Both the position numbers and the translations under genes were made by a program. Source: Pseudomonadota bacterium (GTDB lineage: Bacteria > Pseudomonadota > Alphaproteobacteria > Sphingomonadales > Sphingomonadaceae). Taken from it: 64,000 nt of DNA. Shown piece by piece: positions 14,275 to 23,428 of this stretch. Location: positions 62,001 to 126,000 of the forward strand of contig JAIUPN010000001.1 in NCBI GenBank assembly GCA_020160755.1. The letters are read 5' to 3'. Every line of letters begins with the position of its first letter. The stretch's first letter is position 1. The notes below the pieces were generated by a model that saw only the letters and a program-made list of their open reading frames with translations, searched no databases and was not told where the DNA came from.

Positions 14275-14964
14275 GTGGAAATTGACAGCCCGTTGCCCGG
14301 TACCGAGCCGTCGCGTGATTGCCAGCGATGCCCGCGGCTCGTTGCGTTGCGGCGCGAATGCCAGACGGAGCATCCCGGCTGGTGGAACGCGCCGGTCCAT
14401 GCGTTCGGCGATCCCGGCGGCTGGCTGGCCTTCGCGGGGCTGGCGCCAGGCAAGCACGGCGCGAACCGGACGGGGCGGCCGTTCACCGGCGACTATGCGG
14501 GCGACCTTTTGTTCGCGACGCTCGCCGAATTCGGACTGAGCAAAGGGCGATATGGGGCACGGATCGACGACGGGCTGAGGCTCGACGGGGCGATCATCGT
14601 CAACAGCGTCAAATGCCTGCCGCCGCAGAACAAGCCGATTCCGGCTGAAATCGCGAACTGCCGCCCCTTCTTCGAGGCGCAGATGGCCGCGTTGCCAAAA
14701 GTGCGCGTAGTCATCGCGCTCGGCCGGATCGCCCATGATGCGGCGCTACGCGCCTTTGGCGAGAGGCTGGCTGCGCATCCTTTCGCGCATGGCGCGGTCC
14801 ATGCGTTGCCGGGTGGGCGGCACCTCGTCGACAGCTATCACTGCTCGCGTTACAACACGAACACCGGACGGCTCACCGCCGAAATGTTCCGCGACGTCTT
14901 TCGCACCGCGCTGGCGCTGAAGGCTCAGACGAGCGGCCCGAATTCCTCGACCAGCCCGCGATAG
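14275..14964 (+). CDS. Family 5 uracil-DNA glycosylase (UDGb)
   Basis: About 229 residues from GTG 14275; longer frames would run into folK antisense. Four Cys that can bind a 4Fe-4S cluster are visible (CQRC near the N-terminus, then NSVKC and ANC). Motif 1 is GLAPGKHGANRTGRPFTGD and motif 2 is SYHCSRYNTNTGRLT, the family 5 pattern. The enzyme removes uracil and some deaminated purines from DNA. It differs from many relatives by Gly-Lys after GLAP and Cys instead of Pro in SYHPS. It converges on rppH with a 40-bp overlap. Confidence 0.85.
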   Translation: MEIDSPLPGTEPSRDCQRCPRLVALRRECQTEHPGWWNAPVHAFGDPGGWLAFAGLAPGKHGANRTGRPFTGDYAGDLLFATLAEFGLSKGRYGARIDDGLRLDGAIIVNSVKCLPPQNKPIPAEIANCRPFFEAQMAALPKVRVVIALGRIAHDAALRAFGERLAAHPFAHGAVHALPGGRHLVDSYHCSRYNTNTGRLTAEMFRDVFRTALALKAQTSGPNSSTSPR

Positions 14965-15401
14965 AGCGCGCGCTTGAACGGGACGATCAGTTTCTCGATC
15001 TCGTTCAGTTCCGCCCATTTCCATGCGCGGAATTCCTGATGCTTCGTATGGATGTCGACGTCGCTGTCGGAACCCATGAAGCGCATCAGGAACCAGTGCT
15101 GGCGCTGGCCGCGATATTTGCCGCCCCACATCTTGCCGATCAGATCGTCGGGCAGGTCGTAGAAATATTCCTCGCGGCTGCGCGCGATGATCTCGACCAG
15201 CCCGCCATGGACGCCGGTTTCCTCGCCCAGTTCGCGGATCGCCGCTTCCTCGGCATCTTCGCCGTCGTCGATCCCGCCCTGTGGCATCTGCCAGGCTTCG
15301 CTCGTCGTATCGAGCCGCTGGCCAACGAAGACGCGGCCGTCGCGGTTGGCGAGCATGACGCCCGCGCAGGGGCGGTAGGGGAGTTTGCTATGATCGATCA
15401 T
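14925..15401 (-). CDS. rppH: RNA pyrophosphohydrolase (Nudix)
   Basis: A 158-residue Nudix hydrolase. The Nudix box fits G-x5-E-x7-REUxEExGU exactly at residues 42-64 (Gly42, Glu48, Arg56, Glu57, Glu60, Glu61). PYRPCAGVML at the start and the WFL and FRAWKWAEL segments are typical of RppH/NudH (IalA in related alphaproteobacteria). It removes pyrophosphate from mRNA 5' ends to trigger decay and can hydrolyse dinucleoside polyphosphates. The ATG overlaps the preceding esterase stop (ATGA), so the pair is co-transcribed. Confidence 0.92.
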   Translation of the reverse strand: MIDHSKLPYRPCAGVMLANRDGRVFVGQRLDTTSEAWQMPQGGIDDGEDAEEAAIRELGEETGVHGGLVEIIARSREEYFYDLPDDLIGKMWGGKYRGQRQHWFLMRFMGSDSDVDIHTKHQEFRAWKWAELNEIEKLIVPFKRALYRGLVEEFGPLV

Positions 15402-16345
15402 GCCGCCCCGTTAGCTTCGGCGACGATCGCCTTCAATACGGTCAATGCCCCGCGGATATCTTCCTGTGCGCTGGGGATGCCCTGCGCGAGGTTGATATAG
15501 CCGTGGATAGTACCCTTGGCCTCGCGATAGGTCGTCGGGACGCCCGCTTCGATCAGCTTGGCGGCATAGGCGCGGCCCTGATCGCGCAGCGGATCGAGTC
15601 CCGCGGTGATCAGCAGTGTCGGCGGCAGGCCTTCGGCCGGGAAATCGAGCGGCGAGGCGCGATAGTCGGCGGGGTCGGCGGCATAGTGATTGCCGAACCA
15701 GGTCATGCTGCCCTGCGTCAGCAAATGCCCCTCGCCGAAATCGCGGTAGCTTTGCCAGTCGTCGTGCGTCGTGACCGCGGGGTAGATCGGGTGGATCGCG
15801 ATCACGGGCTTCGACGCCGGATTATCGCGCAGCGTCAGCGCGGTGGCGATGGTGAGATTGCCGCCAGCGCTTTCCCCCGAGAGGACAAGGCCCGTGCAGG
15901 GGACATTGTCGGCGACCCAGCGCGTTGCCGCTTCGCAATCGATCGGCGCGGCGGGGAAGGGGTGTTCGGGGGCGAGGCGATAGTCGACCGCGACGACCGG
16001 CATGTCGAGCAGGCGTGCGGCCTGCGCGCAATAGGCGTCATGTGTATCGAGATCGCCGATGACCCAGCCGCCACCATGGTAGAAAACCATCGCCGGCCCC
16101 GCCTCGCGATCCGGGCGATTGTCGTAGAGGCGGATGCGGATCTCGCCCGCGGGGCCGGGAATCGTCCGGTCCTCGACCTTGGCAATCTTCCCGCGCGGGA
16201 CGTCCGCGAGCTGGCCCATCACGCGGAACATCTCGCGCGCGCCTTCGGGCGGCATCTCCTCCATCTTCGGGCCTTCCTGCGCGTTGAGGAAGGCGAGGAA
16301 CGCCGCCACGTCGGGGCGTGCTTGATGGGTGGTGCCGTCGGTCAT
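15398..16345 (-). CDS. Alpha/beta hydrolase, hormone-sensitive-lipase family esterase
   Basis: About 315 residues. The HSL oxyanion motif HGGGW is followed by nucleophile Ser in GESAGG, Asp in DPLRDQ and His in GTIHGY, completing the triad. The start MTDGTTHQ (16345) is chosen because GGGAGAG lies just upstream; the longer frame to 16450 lacks support. These enzymes hydrolyse short-chain esters; the physiological substrate is unknown. It is translationally coupled to rppH and divergent from korA. Confidence 0.85.
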   Translation of the reverse strand: MTDGTTHQARPDVAAFLAFLNAQEGPKMEEMPPEGAREMFRVMGQLADVPRGKIAKVEDRTIPGPAGEIRIRLYDNRPDREAGPAMVFYHGGGWVIGDLDTHDAYCAQAARLLDMPVVAVDYRLAPEHPFPAAPIDCEAATRWVADNVPCTGLVLSGESAGGNLTIATALTLRDNPASKPVIAIHPIYPAVTTHDDWQSYRDFGEGHLLTQGSMTWFGNHYAADPADYRASPLDFPAEGLPPTLLITAGLDPLRDQGRAYAAKLIEAGVPTTYREAKGTIHGYINLAQGIPSAQEDIRGALTVLKAIVAEANGAA

Positions 16346-16530
16346 CCAGTCTCTCCCTGATCGATATTTTCGCCATGCTATTCGGCATCGGCGGGGCAAA
16401 TTCAATCGCAAATCGAAACCGACCTGTCGCTTGCCCTTTGCAGCGCACAATTTTTTCTCAATTGCGGCTTGGCGCGCACGGGCCTAGGCCGATGTCACAG
16501 GTTCGCAAGATTCAAAGGCAGATACACAAA

Positions 16531-18393
16531 ATGGCGACAGCGGCAGTGGACCAGGCCGACAAACGGCAGTCCCCTCTTTCCGATGCAGTGGTGGTTCGAT
16601 TTGCCGGTGACAGCGGCGACGGTATGCAGCTCACCGGCGGTCAGTTTACCCTGTCGTCGGCGCTCGCGGGCAACGACTTTGCGACCTTTCCCGACTTTCC
16701 TGCCGAAATTCGCGCGCCGCAGGGCACGCTGTTCGGCGTGTCGGCCTTCCAGATCAACTTCGGATCGTCGGCGATCGACACCGCGGGCGACGCGCCCGAC
16801 GTGCTCGTCGCGATGAACCCCGCGGCGCTCAAGACCAATGTACCGCAACTGAAGCCGGGCGGGCTGATCATCGCCGACGAGGGCGAGTTCAACGACCGCA
16901 ACCTCGCCAAGGCGAAATATGACGCCAACCCGCTCGAGGACGGCAGCCTCGCCAAATGGCAGCTCCTCAAGCTCAATATCAGCCAGCTCACCATGGACGC
17001 GGTGAAGCCGTTCGGGCTCGGCAACAAGGAAGCGTTGCGCTGCAAGAATATGTGGACGCTGGGGCTTTCGCTCTGGATGTTCGACCGCGACCGCCAGCCG
17101 CTGATCGACTGGCTCAACGCGAAGTTCGCCAAGGATCCGAACCTCGCGGCGGCGAACGTCGCGGCGCTCAACGCGGGCCACGCCTATGGCGAGACCGCCG
17201 AGCTTGCGGGGCCGCTCAAGCAGCATCATGTCGATCCGGCACCAGTGGCGCCCGGCCTCTACCGCACGCTGACGGGCGCCGAAGGTATCGCGCTCGGCCT
17301 CGTTGCCGGCGCGCAGCTTGCGAAGCTGCCGATGTTTTTCGGCGGTTATCCGATCACCCCGGCATCGGCGATCCTGCATCATCTGTCGCGGCTCAAGGAA
17401 TATGACGTCACGACCTTCCAGGCCGAGGACGAAATCGCCGCGATCTGTTCGGCGATCGGTGCGAGCTATGCCGGCTCGCTCGGCGTTACCAGCTCGTCGG
17501 GTCCCGGCATCGCGCTGAAAGGTGAGGCGATGGGGCTCGCGATCATGACCGAGCTGCCGCTTGTCATCGTCAATTCGCAGCGCGGCGGCCCCTCGACGGG
17601 TCTGCCGACCAAGACCGAGCAGTCGGATCTGTATCAGGCGGTCTATGGCCGCAACGGCGACGCGCCGATGCCCGTCATCGCCGCGCGCTCGCCCGGCGAC
17701 GCGTTCGAATGCGCGATCGAGGCGGTGCGCATCGCGGTGCAATATATGACCCCGGTGATGTTGCTCACCGACGGTTATATCGCCAACGCCGCCGAGCCTT
17801 GGGCGGTTCCAGACCTTACAACCTATGAGGCTTTCCCGGTCGAATTCCTGACCGAGGTGCCCGAGGGCGGCTTCAAGCCCTATGGCCGCGACGAGAAGCT
17901 CAAGCGTCCGTGGGTCAAGCCCGGCACGCCGGGCCTGCTCCACCGTATCGGCGGGATCGAGAAGGAAATCGATACCGGCCACATCAACTATGCGCCGGGC
18001 AACCATCAGGCGATGACCGATATCCGCAAGGACAAGATCGACGGCATCACGGTCCCCGATCAGGTCGTCGAACTTGGCGCCGAGGGCGGCAAGCTCGCGG
18101 TCGTTGGTTGGGGGTCGACCTTCGGTCCGATCCATCAGGCGGTGCGCCGCAAGCGCGCCGAAGGGGCCGACGTCAGCCATGTGCACATCCGCCATATCTG
18201 GCCGTTGCCCACCAATCTCGGCGAGCTGCTCAAGAGCTATGACAAGGTGATCGTACCCGAAATGAACACCGGCCAACTCAAGACCGTGCTGCGCGACCAG
18301 TATCTGGTCGACGCGAAGCCGGTGAACAAGGTGTCGGGCCAGCCCTTCACCATCGCCGAAATCGAAGCCGCCATCGAGGAGGCATTGAAGTGA
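16531..18393 (+). CDS. korA: 2-oxoacid:ferredoxin oxidoreductase, fused gamma-alpha subunit
   Basis: About 620 residues from ATG 16531 (alternative ATG 16492). The N-terminal gamma-type domain contains RFAGDSGDGMQLTGG and a CoA/2-oxoacid binding region (about 20-190). The alpha-type domain follows, with GGYPITPAS, a central acidic TFQAEDE and the SSGPGIALK loop. A 2-oxoglutarate (KorAB-like) specificity is the usual annotation for this architecture. Together with KorB it oxidises 2-oxoglutarate to succinyl-CoA with ferredoxin. The stop overlaps the korB start by 4 bp. Confidence 0.88.
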   Translation: MATAAVDQADKRQSPLSDAVVVRFAGDSGDGMQLTGGQFTLSSALAGNDFATFPDFPAEIRAPQGTLFGVSAFQINFGSSAIDTAGDAPDVLVAMNPAALKTNVPQLKPGGLIIADEGEFNDRNLAKAKYDANPLEDGSLAKWQLLKLNISQLTMDAVKPFGLGNKEALRCKNMWTLGLSLWMFDRDRQPLIDWLNAKFAKDPNLAAANVAALNAGHAYGETAELAGPLKQHHVDPAPVAPGLYRTLTGAEGIALGLVAGAQLAKLPMFFGGYPITPASAILHHLSRLKEYDVTTFQAEDEIAAICSAIGASYAGSLGVTSSSGPGIALKGEAMGLAIMTELPLVIVNSQRGGPSTGLPTKTEQSDLYQAVYGRNGDAPMPVIAARSPGDAFECAIEAVRIAVQYMTPVMLLTDGYIANAAEPWAVPDLTTYEAFPVEFLTEVPEGGFKPYGRDEKLKRPWVKPGTPGLLHRIGGIEKEIDTGHINYAPGNHQAMTDIRKDKIDGITVPDQVVELGAEGGKLAVVGWGSTFGPIHQAVRRKRAEGADVSHVHIRHIWPLPTNLGELLKSYDKVIVPEMNTGQLKTVLRDQYLVDAKPVNKVSGQPFTIAEIEAAIEEALK

Positions 18394-19427
18394 ACGAGAT
18401 GACGACCATCGCGCGGACGACGACGCTCAAGGATTGGGAAACCGATCAGGAAGTCCGCTGGTGCCCCGGCTGCGGCGACTATGCTATCCTGAAGGCGGTG
18501 CAGCGCACGATGCCCGAAATCGGCACCGCGCCCGAGAACACCGTATTCATCAGCGGCATCGGCTGCTCTTCGCGCTTCCCCTATTATATGGAAACCTACG
18601 GCTTTCACACGATCCACGGCCGCGCGCCGGCGTTCGCGACGGGGCTGAAGCTTGCCAATCCGAACCTCGACGTGTGGATCGTCACCGGCGATGGCGACGG
18701 GCTGTCGATCGGCGGCAACCACACGATGCACCTCATTCGCCGCAACCTCGATTGCCAGATCATGCTGTTCAACAACGAGATCTATGGTCTTACAAAGGGG
18801 CAATATTCTCCGACGAGCCGCGTCGGGACGACAAGCCCGTCGACGCCCTATGGTTCGGTCGACCGCCCGGCGCAGCCCGCCGCTTTCGCGCTCGGCGCCG
18901 GCGCGCGTTTCGTCGCCCGCGGTTTCGACGTGTCGAAGGAACTGCCGAACGTGCTGAAGGCGGCGCACGCGCACAAGGGTGCGGCATTTATCGAGATCTT
19001 TCAAAATTGTATCGTCTACAATAAAGACGTGTTCGAGGATTTTGCGGCACCAAAGGGGGCCGAGGACCGCCAGCTGTGGCTCAAGCAGGGCGAACCGATG
19101 CTCTATGCCAAGGGCACGAAGGGGATCGCGCTCGATGCCGAGGCGCTGCACCTCAAGACCGTCGATGTCGTCGATGGCGACTGGCAGGCGGCGGGGGTGA
19201 TCGTCCACGACGTGACCAACCGCAGCGTCGCGCACATGCTCGTCGAAATGCGCTTTGGCGAATTCCCGATGGCGCTCGGCGTCCTCTATGACGATCCGCG
19301 CCCGACGTTCGAGGCCGATGTGGTGCGCCAGAACAAGGCAGCGGCGGAAGGCAAAACGGCGGACCTGCAAGGCCTGCTCAAGAAGGGGCAGACCTGGACG
19401 GTGACCGAGGGCGGACCCGAACTCTGA
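18390..19427 (+). CDS. korB: 2-oxoacid:ferredoxin oxidoreductase, beta subunit
   Basis: A 345-residue thiamine-diphosphate subunit starting at GTG 18390 inside the korA stop. WCPGCGDYAIL and GIGCSSR supply Cys ligands for a 4Fe-4S cluster. GDGDGLSIGGNH and NNEIYGLTKGQYSPTS form the ThDP/Mg2+ site. The long C-terminal part is typical of two-subunit enzymes from aerobes. No ferredoxin gene or delta subunit is adjacent, so electrons presumably pass to a ferredoxin encoded elsewhere. Confidence 0.92.
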   Translation: MNEMTTIARTTTLKDWETDQEVRWCPGCGDYAILKAVQRTMPEIGTAPENTVFISGIGCSSRFPYYMETYGFHTIHGRAPAFATGLKLANPNLDVWIVTGDGDGLSIGGNHTMHLIRRNLDCQIMLFNNEIYGLTKGQYSPTSRVGTTSPSTPYGSVDRPAQPAAFALGAGARFVARGFDVSKELPNVLKAAHAHKGAAFIEIFQNCIVYNKDVFEDFAAPKGAEDRQLWLKQGEPMLYAKGTKGIALDAEALHLKTVDVVDGDWQAAGVIVHDVTNRSVAHMLVEMRFGEFPMALGVLYDDPRPTFEADVVRQNKAAAEGKTADLQGLLKKGQTWTVTEGGPEL

Positions 19428-19439
19428 CCTTCCACCGCC

Positions 19440-20393
19440 ATGGATAATCTGACGCACAGCCTCGTCGGGGCGGTTCTTGGGCAAATGGGGCTCAAGAAGA
19501 AGACCGGTCTGGCGATGCCGACGCTGATCATCGCGGCGAACCTGCCCGACATCGACGCGGGCTGTGCGATCTACGGGATCGAATCCTTGTCGATGCGGCG
19601 CGGGATCACGCACGGGCCGATCGCGCTCCTTCTGCTGCCGATTGTCCTGTGGGCGCTGATGCTGGCTTTCGATCGCTGGCAGGAAGGCCGCGGCAAACGG
19701 CCCGCGTCGCGGCTTCCGATCCACAAGGGCTGGCTGCTCGCGCTCGCCTACATCGGCTGTTTCAGCCATCCGGCGCTCGACTGGCTCAACAATTACGGCA
19801 TCCGCCTGCTCGAACCGTTCAGCCATCGCTGGTTCTATGGCGACAGCATCTTCATCATCGACCTGTGGATCTGGATCGCGCTCGCCGTGTCGCTGTGGCT
19901 GTCGCTCCGCCGCGAACGCCGCGGTGCGGCCAATTGGCGGCGGCCGGCGTGGATCGGCTTCACGGCGGTTTGTGCGTACATCTTCGCCAATGGCCTCATC
20001 ACCGGCGCCGCCGAACGTATGGCGTCGAGCGCGCTTGAGGCAGGCGGCCGGACGGACGCGCTCGTCGTCGCGAGCCCGCCGCCGCTCGCTTTCTGGAAAC
20101 GTGATATTTTCTGGCGGACTGCCGATCGTTACGGCACCGCAAGTTTTGTTCCCGGCGCGGGTGGCGACGTCGACCTGACCGGCGCGCCGACCGGCATGAA
20201 CGACCCGCGTCTTGCGGCATGGGTGAAGGCCGATCCCGCGGCGCGCGCCTTCCTGTTCTGGTCGCGCATGCCCGTCGCGCAAAAGGATGGCGACGCGATC
20301 CTGCTGCGCGACCAGCGCTTCATGCACCCGCTCGCGCAGGACCGATTCCAGGTCCGCCTGACCGCGCCCGATACCGCCAGCCATCCCGAATGA
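19440..20393 (+). CDS. YdjM-family inner-membrane protein (metal-dependent hydrolase-like)
   Basis: A 317-residue membrane protein of the YdjM/YbcI (PF04307-like) family. Conserved polar motifs are DNLTHSLVG (2-10), LPDID, RRGITHGP and HPALDWLNNYG, whose His and Asp residues could bind metal. About four membrane helices occupy residues 60-190, and the C-terminal 130 residues are soluble. The biochemical role of the family is not settled. It follows korB by 12 bp and may share its transcript. Confidence 0.8.
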   Translation: MDNLTHSLVGAVLGQMGLKKKTGLAMPTLIIAANLPDIDAGCAIYGIESLSMRRGITHGPIALLLLPIVLWALMLAFDRWQEGRGKRPASRLPIHKGWLLALAYIGCFSHPALDWLNNYGIRLLEPFSHRWFYGDSIFIIDLWIWIALAVSLWLSLRRERRGAANWRRPAWIGFTAVCAYIFANGLITGAAERMASSALEAGGRTDALVVASPPPLAFWKRDIFWRTADRYGTASFVPGAGGDVDLTGAPTGMNDPRLAAWVKADPAARAFLFWSRMPVAQKDGDAILLRDQRFMHPLAQDRFQVRLTAPDTASHPE

Positions 20394-20469
20394 CCGGCGC
20401 GCGTGACGTCATGGTGTCGCGCGTTTCAACCGATTGTCAGCGCGATGCGTTTGAGGCAGGAAGGTTCCT

Positions 20470-21750
20470 ATGAACACGCATGTCAGCCCGCGTCGCGGCA
20501 AGGAATTGCTCCGCGCCGACCGTGCCTATCGGGCGGGCGGAGGGCTTGCGAGATTGATGGCGCTGGCCCCGGCGGGCTTTTTTCACCGGATCCTCGACCG
20601 CATCGACGCGGGATTGATGCTTGGTACGATCGAAGGGCACTTACCCGATGGCAGCGTGCGGCTGCTTGGCGGGCGCGGCAAGGGACCGGTGGCGGTCGTG
20701 CATCTCCACAGCTGGACGGCGCTCGCACGACTCGCGCTCTCGGGGTCGGTGGGCTGGTACCGCGCGTGGGAAGCGGGCGAATGGTCGTCGCCTGACCCGG
20801 TGGCTTTGTTTGACCTGTTCATGCGCAACGGCGAGGCGCTCGGCAATGCCGGACGTGCGCGCGGACCGTGGCGCTGGCTGAACAAGGCGATCCATGCGCT
20901 GAATCGTAATGATCGCCGCGGCGCAAAGCGAAATGTCCACGCCCACTATGATTTGGGGAATGATTTCTATCGCTTGTGGCTCGATCCGAGCATGAACTAT
21001 TCAAGTGCGCTGTTCGCCGACCCCGGCCAGTCGCTCGAGGAAGCGCAGGCGACGAAGGTCGACGCGATCCTCGACCGGCTCGACCTCCGCTCGGGAAGCC
21101 GGCTGCTCGAAATCGGCTGCGGCTGGGGCGCGCTCGCCGAGCGTGCGGTCGAACGGCACGATGTGCTCTACACCGGCATCACGCTGTCGCCGGCGCAGGC
21201 CGATATCGCGGACGCGCGGCTGAACACGGTCGACCTTTCGGGGCGCTCGCGCATCGAAATCTGCGACTATCGCGACGCGCAGGGGCCGTATGACGCGATC
21301 GCCAGCGTCGAGATGGTCGAAGCGGTGGGGGAGGCCTATTGGCCCGCCTATCTCGACGCGATCGCCCGGCTGCTCCGCCCCGGCGGCAAGGCGGCGATCC
21401 AGTATATCCTGATCAACGACGCGCTGTTCGAGCGTTATGCTGCGAGCAGCGACTTCATCCAGGCCTATATCTTCCCCGGCGGGTGCCTGGTTTCGGAAAG
21501 CCGTTTTCGCGCGCTGGCCGAAGCGCGCGGGCTGGTTTGGCGCGATGTTCATCGGTTCGGCGGCGACTATGCCGAAACGCTGCGCCAGTGGCGCGAGCGC
21601 TTCGACGCGGCGGTTGCAGCCGACCAGCTTCCGTCGGGGTTCGACGCGCGTTTCGTGCGGCTCTGGCGCTATTATCTGCAATATTGCGAGGGCGGATTTC
21701 GCGGCGGCGGCATCGACGTCGCGCAGGTCACGCTTGAAAAGACAGCCTGA
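20470..21750 (+). CDS. cfa: Cyclopropane-fatty-acyl-phospholipid synthase
   Basis: A 426-residue SAM-dependent enzyme that methylenates double bonds of membrane phospholipid acyl chains. Diagnostic segments are AHYDLGNDFYRLWLD, MNYSSALF and the SAM loop LEIGCGWG. Later come GEAYWPAYLDAIARLLRPGG and YIFPGGCLVSE, the latter two being CFA-family specific. Length is slightly above E. coli Cfa. The ATG at 20470 has GGAAGG upstream. It is followed after 19 bp by the lipoprotein hydrolase gene. Confidence 0.93.
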   Translation: MNTHVSPRRGKELLRADRAYRAGGGLARLMALAPAGFFHRILDRIDAGLMLGTIEGHLPDGSVRLLGGRGKGPVAVVHLHSWTALARLALSGSVGWYRAWEAGEWSSPDPVALFDLFMRNGEALGNAGRARGPWRWLNKAIHALNRNDRRGAKRNVHAHYDLGNDFYRLWLDPSMNYSSALFADPGQSLEEAQATKVDAILDRLDLRSGSRLLEIGCGWGALAERAVERHDVLYTGITLSPAQADIADARLNTVDLSGRSRIEICDYRDAQGPYDAIASVEMVEAVGEAYWPAYLDAIARLLRPGGKAAIQYILINDALFERYAASSDFIQAYIFPGGCLVSESRFRALAEARGLVWRDVHRFGGDYAETLRQWRERFDAAVAADQLPSGFDARFVRLWRYYLQYCEGGFRGGGIDVAQVTLEKTA

Positions 21751-21769
21751 AAACAGGGAGGGAAAGCCT

Positions 21770-22942
21770 ATGCGAAGATTTTTGGCAGCGGTGCTGCTGT
21801 GCACCGCGGCGGCGGGGTGTAGCGCGCCCGCACCCACACAAACGACCGACAAACTGCCAAAGGATCTGAATGTGCTGTTCTGGACCCAGGATCAACGCGA
21901 CGCCGCCTTCCGCGCGATGGAAACGGTCCCCAAGGTCGTCGTCAACACCGTGAAGGCGGGCGGGCCCGTCTATCCGCTGCCGCAGGGTAAGCCGCTCGAT
22001 CTCGGCGATGTCGATGCCCATATGGCGAAGCAGCGCAATGCCGGCCTGATCATCGTTCAGGACGGCAAGATCCGGCTCGAAAAATATGCGCTCGGCTATA
22101 GCGCTGCGGGCCGCTGGACCAGCTTCTCGGTCGCGAAGAGCTTCACCTCGACGCTGGTCGGCGCGGCGGTGAAGGACGGCTATATCAAAAGCCTCGACGA
22201 CAAGGTGACCGCCTATATCCCCGGTCTCAAGGGGTCGGCCTATGACGATGTCTCGGTAAAGCAACTGCTGACGATGACTTCGGGCGTCAAATGGAACGAG
22301 GATTATACCGACCCCAAGTCCGACGTTGCGCTGTTCAACCTGCAAAAACCCGTTGCCGGCGAAGACATAACGGTCAGCTATATGAAGACCTTGCCTCGCG
22401 AAGCGCCCGCTGGGTCGAAGTGGGTGTACAAGACCGGCGAAACCAATCTGATCGGCGTGCTCGTGTCGAGTGCGACGGGCAAGACGCTGTCGGCCTATCT
22501 GTCCGAAAAGGTCTGGAAACCGTTCGGCATGGAACAGGATGCGGTCTGGATGCTCGGCGCGACGGGGCACGAGATCAGCGGCTGCTGCATGTCGGCGAGC
22601 CTCAAGGACTATGCTCGCTTCGGCCAGTTCATCCTGAACGGCGGGGTTGCGGGCGGCAAGAAGGTGCTACCCGACGACTGGCTGCCCGCGGCAACGACCA
22701 AACAGGCGGGGATCGACCTGCCGGGCCGCGGCTATGGCTATCAATGGTGGACCAACGATGATGGCAGCTTTGCCGCACAGGGCATCTTCGGGCAGGGCAT
22801 CTTCATCGATCCGAAGCGCAAGCTGGTGATCGCTTCCAACGGCAACTGGCCGACCGCAACCGATCCCGAGGGCGTCGGCGCGGCGCGCGAGGCGTTCTAC
22901 AAGAGCGTGCAGGCCGCGGTGGACAAGGAAGCGGCAAAATAG
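21770..22942 (+). CDS. Beta-lactamase-fold serine hydrolase lipoprotein
   Basis: 390 residues. The signal peptide MRRFLAAVLLCTAAAGC ends in a lipobox, so a lipoprotein is expected. The class C beta-lactamase / DD-peptidase fold shows the nucleophile in FSVAKSFTS (Ser-x-x-Lys) and a YGYQWW segment near the C-terminus. Relatives are often esterases (EstB-like) or peptidases; the substrate is unknown. The ATG at 21770 is supported by GGGAGGGAAAG upstream. A hairpin right after the stop probably ends transcription. Confidence 0.85.
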   Translation: MRRFLAAVLLCTAAAGCSAPAPTQTTDKLPKDLNVLFWTQDQRDAAFRAMETVPKVVVNTVKAGGPVYPLPQGKPLDLGDVDAHMAKQRNAGLIIVQDGKIRLEKYALGYSAAGRWTSFSVAKSFTSTLVGAAVKDGYIKSLDDKVTAYIPGLKGSAYDDVSVKQLLTMTSGVKWNEDYTDPKSDVALFNLQKPVAGEDITVSYMKTLPREAPAGSKWVYKTGETNLIGVLVSSATGKTLSAYLSEKVWKPFGMEQDAVWMLGATGHEISGCCMSASLKDYARFGQFILNGGVAGGKKVLPDDWLPAATTKQAGIDLPGRGYGYQWWTNDDGSFAAQGIFGQGIFIDPKRKLVIASNGNWPTATDPEGVGAAREAFYKSVQAAVDKEAAK

Positions 22943-22947
22943 AGCAG

Positions 22948-22977
22948 TCGTCGCCTCCGTCTTCGCGGGGGCGACGA
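22948..22977. terminator. Bidirectional hairpin terminator candidate
   Basis: TCGTCGCC (22948-22955) pairs with GGCGACGA (22970-22977), 8 of 8, in the short gap between two converging genes. There is no T tract, so factor-independent termination is uncertain. Confidence 0.4.
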
Positions 22978-22981
22978 GCTT

Positions 22982-23368
22982 CTATTCGGGAACGACGCTC
23001 GTCGCGCGTTGCGCCAGCCATGCCGCGGCAAGCGGGACGAGGGCGCCCAGCGCCATGATCCACCAGGTGTCGGCGAGCGTGACGGCGCGGTAAAGCGCGG
23101 CACCGACCACCGCACCCGCGACGATCCAGCCGGCTCCGGTGCCTGCGGAAATACGCATCGCGAGCCAGCCGCCGCCAAAGGTGCCGATGAACCAGCCGAC
23201 AATCAGCGCGATCGTCGATCCGATCGGGATCAGGATTTCTCCGCTGTCCGGATCATAGACGTCGGGCGAAATTTCGCTGCCGGCATATTGGGCGAGCCAG
23301 ATCAGCCCGAACGCGATGGCGATGCCGATGACGGCGGCAATCGCCGTTCGCAAAATATCCTTGATCAT
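22982..23368 (-). CDS. Small integral membrane protein of unknown function
   Basis: 128 residues with four predicted membrane segments (about 8-28, 48-68, 75-95, 102-120), separated by short Gly-rich turns and one acidic loop after helix 1. No motif is recognised. It converges on the serine-hydrolase gene and lies 60 bp from the SDR gene stop on the same strand. Confidence 0.65.
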   Translation of the reverse strand: MIKDILRTAIAAVIGIAIAFGLIWLAQYAGSEISPDVYDPDSGEILIPIGSTIALIVGWFIGTFGGGWLAMRISAGTGAGWIVAGAVVGAALYRAVTLADTWWIMALGALVPLAAAWLAQRATSVVPE

Positions 23369-23428
23369 TCCCGCGCCCTCGCAAACCCTCTTATGCGAGG
23401 GTCTTAGCGCAGGAAAACAAAGATGGCG

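Noticed and set aside
16495..18276. 593-codon minus-strand frame opposite korA
   Set aside because: Arg/Asp/Glu-rich shadow typical of high-GC antisense frames; korA on the plus strand has clear motifs.
18237..20384. 715-codon minus-strand frame opposite korB and the YdjM-like gene
   Set aside because: Low-complexity antisense shadow spanning two real genes; no domain visible.
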